Position numbers and translations under genes: made by a program. The notes beneath the pieces were generated by a model, which saw only the letters and a program-made list of their open reading frames with translations, was not told the DNA's origin and did no database searches. A DNA stretch of 23,128 nt from Bacteroidales bacterium (GTDB lineage: Bacteria; Bacteroidota; Bacteroidia; Bacteroidales; UBA932), in assembly GCA_020026355.1 (NCBI GenBank), contig JAHHQP010000029.1, positions 1-23,128 on the forward strand. Reading direction: 5' to 3'. Positions 1 to 6,652 of this stretch are shown piece by piece; positions within the stretch are counted from its first letter, which is position 1; each line of letters starts with the position of its first letter.

Positions 1-5
1 CTTCG

Positions 6-113
6 TCATTTGCGTTCCTTGATCTTGGCCACGATACTCGCAAAAAATTCTTGAAGCTCCTTCGGTCGTCGCTCGTCCGCCTTGCTCTCAGCCGAAATAC
101 TCGCAGAAAACAT
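6..113 (-). CDS. possible small ORF, 35 residues
   Basis: An ATG-to-TGA reading frame on the minus strand encodes a 35-residue, highly charged peptide starting MFSASISAESKADERR and ending FFASIVAKIKERK. No family is recognised. The last third could form an amphipathic, Lys/Arg-rich helix. The eight bases ATACTCGC (plus strand) occur at 34-41 and 97-104, exactly 63 bp apart and in frame, so the peptide contains an imperfect internal repeat (FSASIS versus FFASIV). It lies beyond the hairpin that follows dnaK, so it would need its own promoter, and I see no convincing TAnnTTTG element upstream. It could be a remnant or the edge of a repeat rather than a gene. Confidence 0.25.
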   Translation of the reverse strand: MFSASISAESKADERRPKELQEFFASIVAKIKERK

Positions 114-155
114 CTTTATTACTACACCTTGGGTTACATTCCATTATATATGACG

Positions 156-194
156 AGAACCCGGCACCATCCATCACGGATGATGCCGGGTTCT
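156..194 (-). terminator. hairpin terminator downstream of dnaK
   Basis: AGAACCCGGCA (156-166) pairs with TGCCGGGTTCT (184-194), an 11-bp perfect stem. After one mismatch a second 5-bp stem (CATCC 168-172 with GGATG 178-182) closes a 5-nt loop. It lies about 50 nt beyond the dnaK stop codon. Neither side has a strong T tract, so strand assignment rests on position; it may be bidirectional. Confidence 0.65.
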
Positions 195-242
195 TATATC
201 AAATGTCCGAAATTTCAGTACATAGGCTGAAGGACTGGACGA

Positions 243-2132
243 TTACTGCTCGTCCGGACCCTGCTCATCTGGTCCCTGAGGACCCTGTGAGCCAGCCTGC
301 GGTTCCTGAGGACCAGCCTGTCCTGCCTGAGCTGCCTTTGCCATATCCTCGGAAGCTGCGTGCCATGCGGCCTCGAGCTCACCGTTGTATTTGTCGATAT
401 CGGCGATGTTCTGAGCTTTGACAGCCTCTTTCAAGCTGTTCAATGCGCTCTCGATAGGAGCCTTCTTGTCAGCAGGAAGCTTGTCGCCATAGTCCTTGAG
501 GTTCTTCTCAGTCTGGAAGCACATCGCATCAGCATTGTTGATCTTGTCGATACGCTCCTTCTCGGCCTTATCAGCGGCCTCATTGGCCTTAGCCTCATCC
601 CTCATTCTCTTGATCTCGTCCTCAGAAAGTCCTGAAGAAGCCTCGATACGGATCTTCTGCTCTTTGCCGGTAGCCTTATCCTTAGCGGACACGTTCAGGA
701 TACCGTTGGCATCGATATCGAAGGTGACCTCGATCTGCGGGATTCCTCTTGGAGCCGGTGCGATACCGTCGAGGATGAAGTTTCCGATAAGCTTGTTGTC
801 CTTAGCTAACGGTCTCTCACCCTGAAGTACGTGGATATCAACTGCAGGCTGGTTGTCAGCGGCTGTAGAGAAGACCTGTGACTTACGGGTAGGGATGGTC
901 GTGTTGGACTCGATGAGTTTCGTCATCACGCCACCGAGAGTCTCAAGACCGAGTGAAAGCGGAGTGACATCAAGAAGAAGCACGTCTTTCACATCACCTG
1001 CGAGGACACCACCCTGGATAGCTGCACCGAGGGCAACAACCTCATCCGGGTTCACAGTCTTGTTCGGAGTCTTACCGAAGAAGTTCTCGACGACTGCCTG
1101 GATAGCAGGGATACGGGTTGAACCGCCGACGAGGAGGACCTCATCAATATCTGAAGCGGAAAGGTTCGCATCGGAAAGGGCTTTGCGGCATGGCTCGAGA
1201 GTACGCTGTACGAGGTTGTCGGCAAGCATCTCGAATTTTGCACGAGTCAAAGTCTTCACCAGGTGTTTCGGAACACCGTCGACCGGCATGATGTAAGGCA
1301 GGTTGATCTCGGTAGAAGTCTGGCTGGACAGCTCGATCTTAGCTTTCTCGGCAGCCTCTTTCAATCTCTGGAGAGCCATAGGGTCTTTCTTAAGGTCAAG
1401 ACCACCGTTCTCTGCAGCGAACTCAGAAGCCAGCCAATCGATGATCACCTGGTCGAAGTCATCACCGCCGAGGTGAGTGTCACCGTTGGTAGAAAGTACC
1501 TCGAACACACCGTCGCCGAGTTCCATGATGGAAATATCGAAGGTACCGCCACCAAGGTCGTATACTGCGATCTTCATATCCTTGTTCTTCTTGTCCAGAC
1601 CGTACGCGAGGGCAGCGGCAGTAGGCTCGTTGATGATACGTTTCACCTCAAGACCTGCAATCTTACCGGCCTCTTTAGTAGCCTGACGCTGTGAATCGGA
1701 GAAGTAAGCCGGAACTGTGATGACAGCCTCAGTCACATCCTGTCTCAGATACTCCTCAGCGGTTTTCTTCATCTTCTGGAGAATCATTGCTGAGATCTCC
1801 TGCGGCGTGTACATACGTCCGTCGATGTCCACACGTGGAGTGTTGTTGTCACCCTTGACGACCTTGTAAGGCATTCTGCCGATCTCGGTCTGCACCTGAT
1901 CGAAAGTCTCACCCATGAATCTCTTGATGGAGAATACGGTCTTGTGAGGGTTGGTGATAGCCTGACGTTTAGCCGGGTTACCGATTTTACGCTCACCACC
2001 ATCGGTGAAAGCGACTACTGAAGGAGTTGTACGCTGACCTTCGTTGTTGATAATGACAGTAGGCTCATTACCTTCCATGACGGCCACGCAAGAGTTCGTG
2101 GTTCCGAGGTCAATTCCAATGATTTTTCCCAT
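243..2132 (-). CDS. dnaK: molecular chaperone DnaK (Hsp70)
   Basis: Cytosolic Hsp70 chaperone that binds hydrophobic peptide stretches in an ATP-dependent cycle with DnaJ and GrpE, neither of which is in this window. The 629-residue product has the Hsp70 signatures in order: phosphate-1 GIDLGTTNS at 6-14, IINEPTAAA at 167-175, phosphate-2 YDLGGGTFD at 191-199, adenosine motif VLLVGGSTRIP at 332-342 and the interdomain linker DVLLLDVTPLSL at 383-394, followed by the substrate-binding domain and helical lid. The length is normal. The C-terminus is unusual: instead of an acidic EEVDK-like end it has a Gly/Pro/Gln-rich tail from about residue 602 that finishes in a tandem GPDEQ pair. The ATG at 2130-2132 gives the canonical MGKIIGIDLG start and is preceded by an A-rich leader. 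The gene is transcribed away from rluA; no TAnnTTTG element is seen upstream on its strand. Confidence 0.98.
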   Translation of the reverse strand: MGKIIGIDLGTTNSCVAVMEGNEPTVIINNEGQRTTPSVVAFTDGGERKIGNPAKRQAITNPHKTVFSIKRFMGETFDQVQTEIGRMPYKVVKGDNNTPRVDIDGRMYTPQEISAMILQKMKKTAEEYLRQDVTEAVITVPAYFSDSQRQATKEAGKIAGLEVKRIINEPTAAALAYGLDKKNKDMKIAVYDLGGGTFDISIMELGDGVFEVLSTNGDTHLGGDDFDQVIIDWLASEFAAENGGLDLKKDPMALQRLKEAAEKAKIELSSQTSTEINLPYIMPVDGVPKHLVKTLTRAKFEMLADNLVQRTLEPCRKALSDANLSASDIDEVLLVGGSTRIPAIQAVVENFFGKTPNKTVNPDEVVALGAAIQGGVLAGDVKDVLLLDVTPLSLGLETLGGVMTKLIESNTTIPTRKSQVFSTAADNQPAVDIHVLQGERPLAKDNKLIGNFILDGIAPAPRGIPQIEVTFDIDANGILNVSAKDKATGKEQKIRIEASSGLSEDEIKRMRDEAKANEAADKAEKERIDKINNADAMCFQTEKNLKDYGDKLPADKKAPIESALNSLKEAVKAQNIADIDKYNGELEAAWHAASEDMAKAAQAGQAGPQEPQAGSQGPQGPDEQGPDEQ

Positions 2133-2170
2133 AATGTTTATTCTTTTTTTTTAATTATTATTCAATCTCA

Positions 2171-2191
2171 GGTCAATGGCACCGTGCCATT
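2171..2191. repeat. GGTCAATGG repeat copy with 17-bp palindrome
   Basis: GGTCAATGG (2171-2179) runs into AATGGCAC-C-GTGCCATT (2175-2191), a perfect palindrome around one central base. It lies about 40-60 nt upstream of the dnaK start. GGTCAATGG recurs elsewhere in the window (see findings), so this is either a REP-like element or a regulator site for dnaK. Confidence 0.45.
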
Positions 2192-2267
2192 CGGATCATT
2201 CCGACGCTCTCATCGCGTGACATCTCTCTTTATACGAAAGCTGTGCCAATGGGAAAATGAGACTGAA

Positions 2268-2328
2268 TCGTGCCAAAATGTCAGTTCCTTCCTTGAAAAT
2301 GTCAGTCCGAGCGTGACAGAAATGACAT
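2268..2328. promoter_or_regulatory. clustered TGTCA/TGACA half-sites in dnaK-rluA spacer
   Basis: AAAATGTCAGT occurs twice, at 2275-2285 and 2296-2306, a spacing of 21 bp or two helical turns. The second TGTCA (2300-2304) faces TGACA at 2314-2318, with a further TGACA at 2323-2327. These sites end about 10 nt before the rluA -7 element, where a repressor or activator would be expected to bind. On the dnaK strand the 10-mer TTTGGCACGA (2277-2268) is also present. Operator function is inferred from arrangement only. Confidence 0.4.
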
Positions 2329-2337
2329 GAAAATGAC

Positions 2338-2345
2338 TATCTTTG
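2338..2345 (+). promoter_or_regulatory. Bacteroidota-type -7 element TATCTTTG for rluA-family gene
   Basis: TATCTTTG matches the Bacteroidota -7 consensus TAnnTTTG exactly. No clear TTTG -33 element is found 19-21 bp upstream. Transcription would begin near 2352, giving a leader of roughly 20-40 nt before the two candidate ATG codons (2374, 2392). Confidence 0.6.
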
Positions 2346-2373
2346 CCGCTGCAAAACAGTTACAGAAGCTATA

Positions 2374-3090
2374 ATGGGAGTTTACAGAACAATGGAGCCG
2401 GCCGAATTCAAAGATATCGCCGCCCGAATCCTCTATGAGGACAATCATCTGCTGGTCATGAACAAGAAAGTGGGAGAAATCGTCCAAGGTGACAAGACCG
2501 GGGACGAATGCCTGTGCGAATCGCTCAAGGCTTTCATCGCCCAGCGGGACAACAAGCCCGGTCAGGTGTTTATCGGGCTGCCTCACCGTCTGGACCGTCC
2601 GGTCAGCGGCATCACCGTTCTCGCCAAGACTTCCAAGGCCCTCGAAAGGCTGAACGCCATGTTCCGTGACGGAAACGTCCGAAAATGGTACTGGGCCTTG
2701 ACCTGTGCCGAGCCGAACCCGACCGCAGGCAGCCTTGAAGACTATATATATAGGGTAGAGCGCCAGAACAAATCCTACATCTGCAAGCAGGGAGCGGCCC
2801 GCAAGGATGCCAGACTCGCGAAACTCCGTTACGAGCTCATTGACCGGACAGAAAGATATTTCCTCGTGGAAGTCGAACTGCTCACCGGCCGTCACCATCA
2901 GATCCGTTGCCAGCTCTCCAACATCGGCTGTCCGATAAAGGGAGACCTCAAATACGGCGCACCGCGTTCCAACCCGGACGGAGGCATTTCCCTCCATGCC
3001 CGCCGCATCACCTTCGTTCATCCGGTCAAGAAGACCGAAATGACCGTCGAGGCTCCTGTTCCTTCTTCCTGGAAAGGCGTGGCTCGATAA
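2374..3090 (+). CDS. RluA-family RNA pseudouridine synthase
   Basis: Converts specific uridines in rRNA or tRNA to pseudouridine in the cytoplasm; the target cannot be read from sequence. The 238-residue protein has the RluA catalytic motif HRLDR at 71-75 followed by PVSG, with Asp74 as the predicted catalytic residue. TGRHHQIR at 171-178 is the family's TGRTHQIR motif and GDLKYGA at 190-196 its GDxxYG element. No S4 domain is apparent, and the protein is shorter than RluC/RluD, resembling a single-domain TruC/RluA type. The ATG at 2374 is used, but Met7 (2392) is an equally possible start. It ends 1 nt before the stop codon of the opposing tdk gene, so there is no room for a terminator between them. 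Confidence 0.92.
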   Translation: MGVYRTMEPAEFKDIAARILYEDNHLLVMNKKVGEIVQGDKTGDECLCESLKAFIAQRDNKPGQVFIGLPHRLDRPVSGITVLAKTSKALERLNAMFRDGNVRKWYWALTCAEPNPTAGSLEDYIYRVERQNKSYICKQGAARKDARLAKLRYELIDRTERYFLVEVELLTGRHHQIRCQLSNIGCPIKGDLKYGAPRSNPDGGISLHARRITFVHPVKKTEMTVEAPVPSSWKGVAR

Positions 3091-3091
3091 G

Positions 3092-3697
3092 TCAAGCCTC
3101 CGGATTCTGGTCAGGCTTGGCTTCAGCGGCTTCAGCAGCCATCGCGGCATTGAAGCAATGGCGGCAGAGCGGCTCGTAGATATCTTTCTCGCCGAGGACG
3201 ACCAGCTTGTCGTTCTTCGACAGACGATGCGAATGATTGGCAGGGCTGCCGCATTTCACGCAGATGGCATGTACCTTCTGGACATCCTCCGCAATCGCCA
3301 TCAAAGCCGGCATCGGACCGAAAGGTTTTCCCAGGAAATCCGTATCAAGTCCGGCAATGATCACGCGGACACCCCTGTCTGCCAGTTTCTGGACCACCTC
3401 AACGATCGTGTCATCGAAGAACTGAGCCTCGTCGATTCCGACCACTTCAACGTCGCTGGAAAGCAGAAGCATGCTGGCAGGCGAATCGATCGGCGTGGAC
3501 GGAATGCTGTGGGAGTCGTGCGAAACGACCTCGTCCTCTGAATAGCGGACATCGATGCAGGGCTTGTAGATCTCCACCTTCTGTCTGGCGAACTGAGCTC
3601 TTCTCATCCTCCTGATCAGTTCCTCCGTCTTTCCGGAGAACATCGAGCCGCAGATTACTTCAATAGAACCTGCTTTTTTTGCACTTTCTAAAAACAT
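3092..3697 (-). CDS. tdk: thymidine kinase (type II)
   Basis: Phosphorylates thymidine with ATP to give dTMP in the pyrimidine salvage pathway. The 201-residue product has the P-loop GSMFSGKT at 17-24, the DEAQFF motif at 89-94 with Glu90 as predicted catalytic base, and a lasso/zinc domain with two Cys pairs (CVKC 146-149 and CRHC 178-181). Length and motif order are those of bacterial type II TK. The tail after residue 185 is Ala/Glu-rich and probably disordered. The start at 3697 gives a typical short N-terminus before the P-loop strand. Its predicted promoter (TATCTTTG, 3761-3754) lies within the leader of the next gene and points towards that gene's promoter. Confidence 0.96.
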   Translation of the reverse strand: MFLESAKKAGSIEVICGSMFSGKTEELIRRMRRAQFARQKVEIYKPCIDVRYSEDEVVSHDSHSIPSTPIDSPASMLLLSSDVEVVGIDEAQFFDDTIVEVVQKLADRGVRVIIAGLDTDFLGKPFGPMPALMAIAEDVQKVHAICVKCGSPANHSHRLSKNDKLVVLGEKDIYEPLCRHCFNAAMAAEAAEAKPDQNPEA

Positions 3698-3710
3698 TTC
3701 CTTACTTTTG
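3678..3710 (+). promoter_or_regulatory. promoter TTTG-N21-TACTTTTG for hypothetical-rsmI run
   Basis: A -33 TTTG (3678-3681) and a -7 TACTTTTG (3703-3710) are separated by 21 bp, fitting the Bacteroidota TTTG-N19-21-TAnnTTTG promoter. The -33 box lies inside the first codons of tdk on the other strand. Transcription would start near 3717, giving a leader of about 60 nt. Confidence 0.6.
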
Positions 3711-3753
3711 TAGATTGTTAAGTTGAATTGGTCACGCAGTTTCTGCTGCGGAA

Positions 3754-3761
3754 CAAAGATA
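3754..3761 (-). promoter_or_regulatory. -7 element TATCTTTG for tdk
   Basis: On the minus strand TATCTTTG matches TAnnTTTG; no good TTTG -33 box is found at standard spacing. Transcription would start near 3748 and run left, giving a tdk leader of about 50 nt that overlaps the predicted leader of the rightward gene. Confidence 0.5.
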
Positions 3762-3776
3762 GCGATTTATTGCCTT

Positions 3777-4358
3777 ATGGAAAATAAGCAGCGACAAATT
3801 TTGTCCGAAATCAATGAAATGTCGGCTTCGATCCGGAGCCAGCTCGATACGCTCGAAAGAAAGATTTCTGAACTCGACCAGCTTCTCGGCGAGGGGACTG
3901 CCGATCAGGCGATCGAACTCGATCTTGACAGTCTGGAGATGCCAGTCCTCGATACTGCAGATGAGACGGTGGAGGCAACGGTGGACGCTCCGGAGCAGAC
4001 TCACCTGCTCGAGCCGGAGGAATGCCGCCCGGTATCGACGGTGAACGTCCAGATGGTTGATCAGCCGAAACGTGCCGTCATCGACGCTATGGCCGAACAC
4101 CAGGCATGGCGCCATGACATGCCGGCCTCACCGGTCCACGATATCCGCAGCGCCATTTCCCTGAATGACCGTCTCCTCTTCATCAACACCCTCTTCGGTC
4201 ACGATGCGGTCCTCTTCCAGAATACCATCTGCGCTCTGAACGCCATGGACGGTTTCGACGAAGCCATCGACTATCTTGCGACGAACCACCCTGGCTGGAA
4301 CCTTGAATCCGATACGGTCTACCGCTTCATGATGGCCGTCCGCAGAAAATTGAGATAA
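3777..4358 (+). CDS. conserved hypothetical protein with N-terminal coiled coil
   Basis: A 193-residue protein of unknown function. Residues 1-37 (MENKQRQILSEINEMSASI onward) have the charge and heptad pattern of a coiled coil. Residues about 40-105 are acidic, low in complexity and probably disordered. The C-terminal third is a compact, helix-rich domain beginning DIRSAISLNDRLLFINTLFG and ending RFMMAVRRKLR, resembling the end of a conserved hypothetical protein I associate with Bacteroidales genomes from memory. No signal peptide is seen. The frame stays open upstream for 18 codons, but those overlap the promoter leader, so ATG 3777 is preferred. It is followed after 27 nt by rsmI, suggesting co-transcription. 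Confidence 0.8.
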   Translation: MENKQRQILSEINEMSASIRSQLDTLERKISELDQLLGEGTADQAIELDLDSLEMPVLDTADETVEATVDAPEQTHLLEPEECRPVSTVNVQMVDQPKRAVIDAMAEHQAWRHDMPASPVHDIRSAISLNDRLLFINTLFGHDAVLFQNTICALNAMDGFDEAIDYLATNHPGWNLESDTVYRFMMAVRRKLR

Positions 4359-4385
4359 CACACAAACCCATTGACCAGAAAGAAC

Positions 4386-5162
4386 ATGGCAGGAATCTTA
4401 TACATCGTCCCGACACCCGTCGGAAACCTCGAGGACATGACCTTCAGAGCCGTCCGCGTGCTCCAGGAAGCCGACCTCATCCTCGCGGAGGACACCCGCA
4501 CCAGCTCCGTCCTCCTCAAGCATTACGACATCCACGGTCGTCTTGAGTCGCACCATAAGTTCAATGAACACAAGACTTCCGAGATGATCAAGGAGCGCAT
4601 CCTGGCCGGGCTCAATGTGGCTCTCATCAGCGATGCCGGAACTCCGGGAATCAGCGATCCTGGATTCTTCCTCGCCCGACTTTGTGTTGATGAAGGCATT
4701 GAGGTTCAGACACTTCCAGGCGCAACTGCCTTCGTGCCGGCTCTCGTCAGCTCCGGTCTCCCTTGCGACAAGTTCTGTTTCGAGGGCTTCCTGCCGGTCA
4801 AGAAAGGCCGCCAGACCCGTCTTCAGCAGCTGGCTGTCGAGCCAAGGACCATCGTCATCTATGAATCGCCTTATCGTCTCGTCAAGACTTTGACCCAGCT
4901 TGCCGAGTTCTTCGGAGAGGACCGTCAATGTTCAGTTGCCCGGGAAATCTCGAAGAAGTTCGAGGAGCATCGTCGCGGCACTTTGGTGGAGGTCGCTCAG
5001 TGGTATGCCGAGCATGAACCGAAGGGCGAAATCGTCCTGATCGTCGCCGGTACCGGACGTGAGCATCATGTTGAGGTCAATGAGTCCGTGGATGTTTCGG
5101 AGCTTCGAAGCATTAAGAAAAAGAAAAAGTTTAAAGAAAGAGAAAATGATGGTCTGGAATAG
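4386..5162 (+). CDS. rsmI: 16S rRNA 2'-O-methyltransferase RsmI
   Basis: Uses S-adenosylmethionine to 2'-O-methylate C1402 (E. coli numbering) in the decoding centre of 16S rRNA. The 258-residue product opens with LYIVPTPVGNLEDMTF and AEDTR, then has the SAM-binding SDAGTPGISDPG motif and, late in the protein, GEIVLIVAG, the standard order of this tetrapyrrole-methylase-like family. The frame could begin at TTG 4371, but ATG 4386 gives the usual MxGxLYIVPTP start; the upstream codons overlap an inverted GGTCAATGG repeat (4368-4376). The C-terminus is Lys-rich (IKKKKKFKERE), as is common for RNA-binding tails. It is the middle gene of a three-gene run. Confidence 0.95.
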   Translation: MAGILYIVPTPVGNLEDMTFRAVRVLQEADLILAEDTRTSSVLLKHYDIHGRLESHHKFNEHKTSEMIKERILAGLNVALISDAGTPGISDPGFFLARLCVDEGIEVQTLPGATAFVPALVSSGLPCDKFCFEGFLPVKKGRQTRLQQLAVEPRTIVIYESPYRLVKTLTQLAEFFGEDRQCSVAREISKKFEEHRRGTLVEVAQWYAEHEPKGEIVLIVAGTGREHHVEVNESVDVSELRSIKKKKKFKERENDGLE

Positions 5163-5234
5163 TTTATAAGGCCGTTTTCGCATTAGGAATTCTGGAATTT
5201 CCTTCTCAAGTTTGCAGCAGAACCACTGAGGATC

Positions 5235-6323
5235 ATGAAGGAAGAACCAGACAGAAAATTGAAGAGAGCACCGACTGCGTCGTTCATGACGGGAGTCGTT
5301 GCTCTCGTTTTTTTGGCCATCGGTTACCAGACGGCACTGTTCATTCATGCTGCGGCGGTCGAGCATATCGCCAGCAACCGTGATTGCCCTGATACCGTGT
5401 ATGTCTATGATGGAGCATTGCCTCCGGATCTTTCCGGCTGGGCTGCCGACGGGGAGGCTGCGAGGATGGACGACGGGAATTCTCGAGGGTCGGACGGTGG
5501 AAATTCAGGAAGGTCTGGAAAGGATGGTTCTTCTGGACGTTTCGGGAATGGTTATGGAAAATCGAAGACTGGACTGCGTGCTGGAGAAGTGCCGAGAGCT
5601 GGTAGGGAAGATGCGGAGAAAGCAGTCACTTCATCGGAAGAGGGGCAGCGGGGAAGAATCATCGTGCGGAAGAACGCCCCTCATTCCCCTGAAGTCATGG
5701 CCGTGAGAGCGGCTCATCCACCCCGCAAGATCCAGCTTTTCCGTTTCAATCCGAACACGGCTTCGGTCGACGATTTCATGCGGCTTGGCTTCACCGAGAA
5801 GCAGGCTGTCTCTATCCGGAATTACCGGCAGAAAGGCGGGCGCTTCCGTCGCAAATCCGATTTCGCCAGGTCCTATGTCGTCTCGGAAGAAATGTATCGA
5901 CGCCTTGAAGACTACATCGACATCCCGGCCGTTGACTTGAACCGAGCGGATTCGGCGGCGCTCGATGCCTTACCGGGAATCGGCCCCTATTTCGTGAAGA
6001 AAATCATCGCGCACCGGAAGGCTCTGGGAGGCTTCTCTTATCCTGAACAGCTGATGGACATCTATCATTTCGATCAGGAGAAGTTCAATGGGCTGGCGGA
6101 TCTGGTGACAGTCGGGCCTGCACCGCCTTATCCGATCTGGTCTCTGCCTGAAGATTCGTTGTGCTGTCATCCCTACATCGGCAGTTATGCCGCCCATGGT
6201 GTCGTGGTTTACCGACAGAATACACCCAGGACGGAGTGGACGGTCGATGGTCTGGCTGCTGCCGGCATCCTTCGCCCTGAGTGCGTCCTGAAGCTCAAAC
6301 GCTGCCGTCTTGCGGCACCGTAA
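5235..6323 (+). CDS. membrane-anchored helix-hairpin-helix (ComEA-like) protein
   Basis: A 362-residue protein with an uncleaved-looking N-terminal membrane segment (about 17-40, FMTGVVALVFLAIGYQTALF) and, after a long linker, tandem helix-hairpin-helix modules. The first begins FNPNTASVDDFMRLG at about 171; the second is VDLNRADSAALDALPGIG (233-250), the classic ComEA-type DNA-binding hairpin. A degenerate third may lie near 330-360. HhH pairs bind DNA backbone without sequence specificity; in ComEA they bind incoming DNA outside the membrane during uptake. Here a role in DNA binding at the envelope is inferred, not shown. Residues about 72-118 are Gly/Ser/Arg-rich low complexity. It follows rsmI by 72 nt. 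Confidence 0.85.
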   Translation: MKEEPDRKLKRAPTASFMTGVVALVFLAIGYQTALFIHAAAVEHIASNRDCPDTVYVYDGALPPDLSGWAADGEAARMDDGNSRGSDGGNSGRSGKDGSSGRFGNGYGKSKTGLRAGEVPRAGREDAEKAVTSSEEGQRGRIIVRKNAPHSPEVMAVRAAHPPRKIQLFRFNPNTASVDDFMRLGFTEKQAVSIRNYRQKGGRFRRKSDFARSYVVSEEMYRRLEDYIDIPAVDLNRADSAALDALPGIGPYFVKKIIAHRKALGGFSYPEQLMDIYHFDQEKFNGLADLVTVGPAPPYPIWSLPEDSLCCHPYIGSYAAHGVVVYRQNTPRTEWTVDGLAAAGILRPECVLKLKRCRLAAP

Positions 6324-6652
6324 CCCGTCCGTCAGAGACGTGCTGAAACTCAGATCGGGGATTTCTCCTCCCGAAGTTCAGGGGTTGACCTAATGGATGG
6401 TGACTTGTCGGAGGGTCGGGGAATCGATATGGAAAGATAGCTCGCAGATGTGAATCCCGAGTCTCATAGTGATCAATTTATTTAAATGTTTGCAGGCGGC
6501 GGTAATCAAGTAAATCTTCACTGCACATGGTACATTAGCTTTTGATACGCAGTACCGCCGCCTTTTTCATGTGTTCGCCGCACTCGGCGGCCGCAGAACA
6601 TCAGATAGTGGAAGTATCAAGATTGATGATGATAGTAATTAAGTAGCATGTT
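6324..6652. other. 329-nt intergenic region with hairpins, no gene seen
   Basis: Between the HhH gene and the lipoprotein gene I see no credible ORF, tRNA or canonical promoter. It holds a weak two-part hairpin near 6343-6395 (CTGAA with TTCAG outside, TCGGG with CCCGA inside), the long-loop hairpin at 6494-6567, and a short CGCCG/CGGCG hairpin at 6576-6589. AATGTTTG at 6485-6492 is one mismatch from TAnnTTTG but lacks a -33 box. Confidence 0.6.
6494..6567 (+). terminator. long-loop hairpin with T tract
   Basis: AGGCGGCGGTA (6494-6504) pairs perfectly with TACCGCCGCCT (6553-6563) across a 48-nt loop and runs straight into TTTTT (6563-6567). Inside the loop two mutually exclusive extensions exist: ATCAA 6505-6509 with TTGAT 6542-6546, or CTGC 6521-6524 with GCAG 6549-6552. 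It probably terminates the plus-strand run that ends with the HhH gene; a small RNA or a leader attenuator for the next gene cannot be excluded. Confidence 0.6.

Noticed and set aside
2178..2280. Sigma-54 promoters upstream of dnaK
   Set aside because: TGGCAC occurs three times on the dnaK strand, but none has TTGC at the correct -12 spacing; kept only as a shared-motif observation.
2133..2373. CIRCE element for HrcA control of dnaK
   Set aside because: No TTAGCACTC-N9-GAGTGCTAA-like inverted repeat is present in the spacer.
2302..3150. 282-codon minus-strand frame opposite the rluA-family gene
   Set aside because: It overlaps a gene with clear RluA motifs and its translation shows no recognisable domain; it arises from codon bias on the other strand.
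4371..4385. TTG start for rsmI
   Set aside because: The five extra residues precede the conserved MAGILYIVPTP start and come from an inverted GGTCAATGG repeat.
6494..6567. Integron attC site
   Set aside because: The length and imperfect hairpin are suggestive, but the GTTRRRY and RYYYAAC core sites are absent and there is no cassette context; the T tract favours a terminator.
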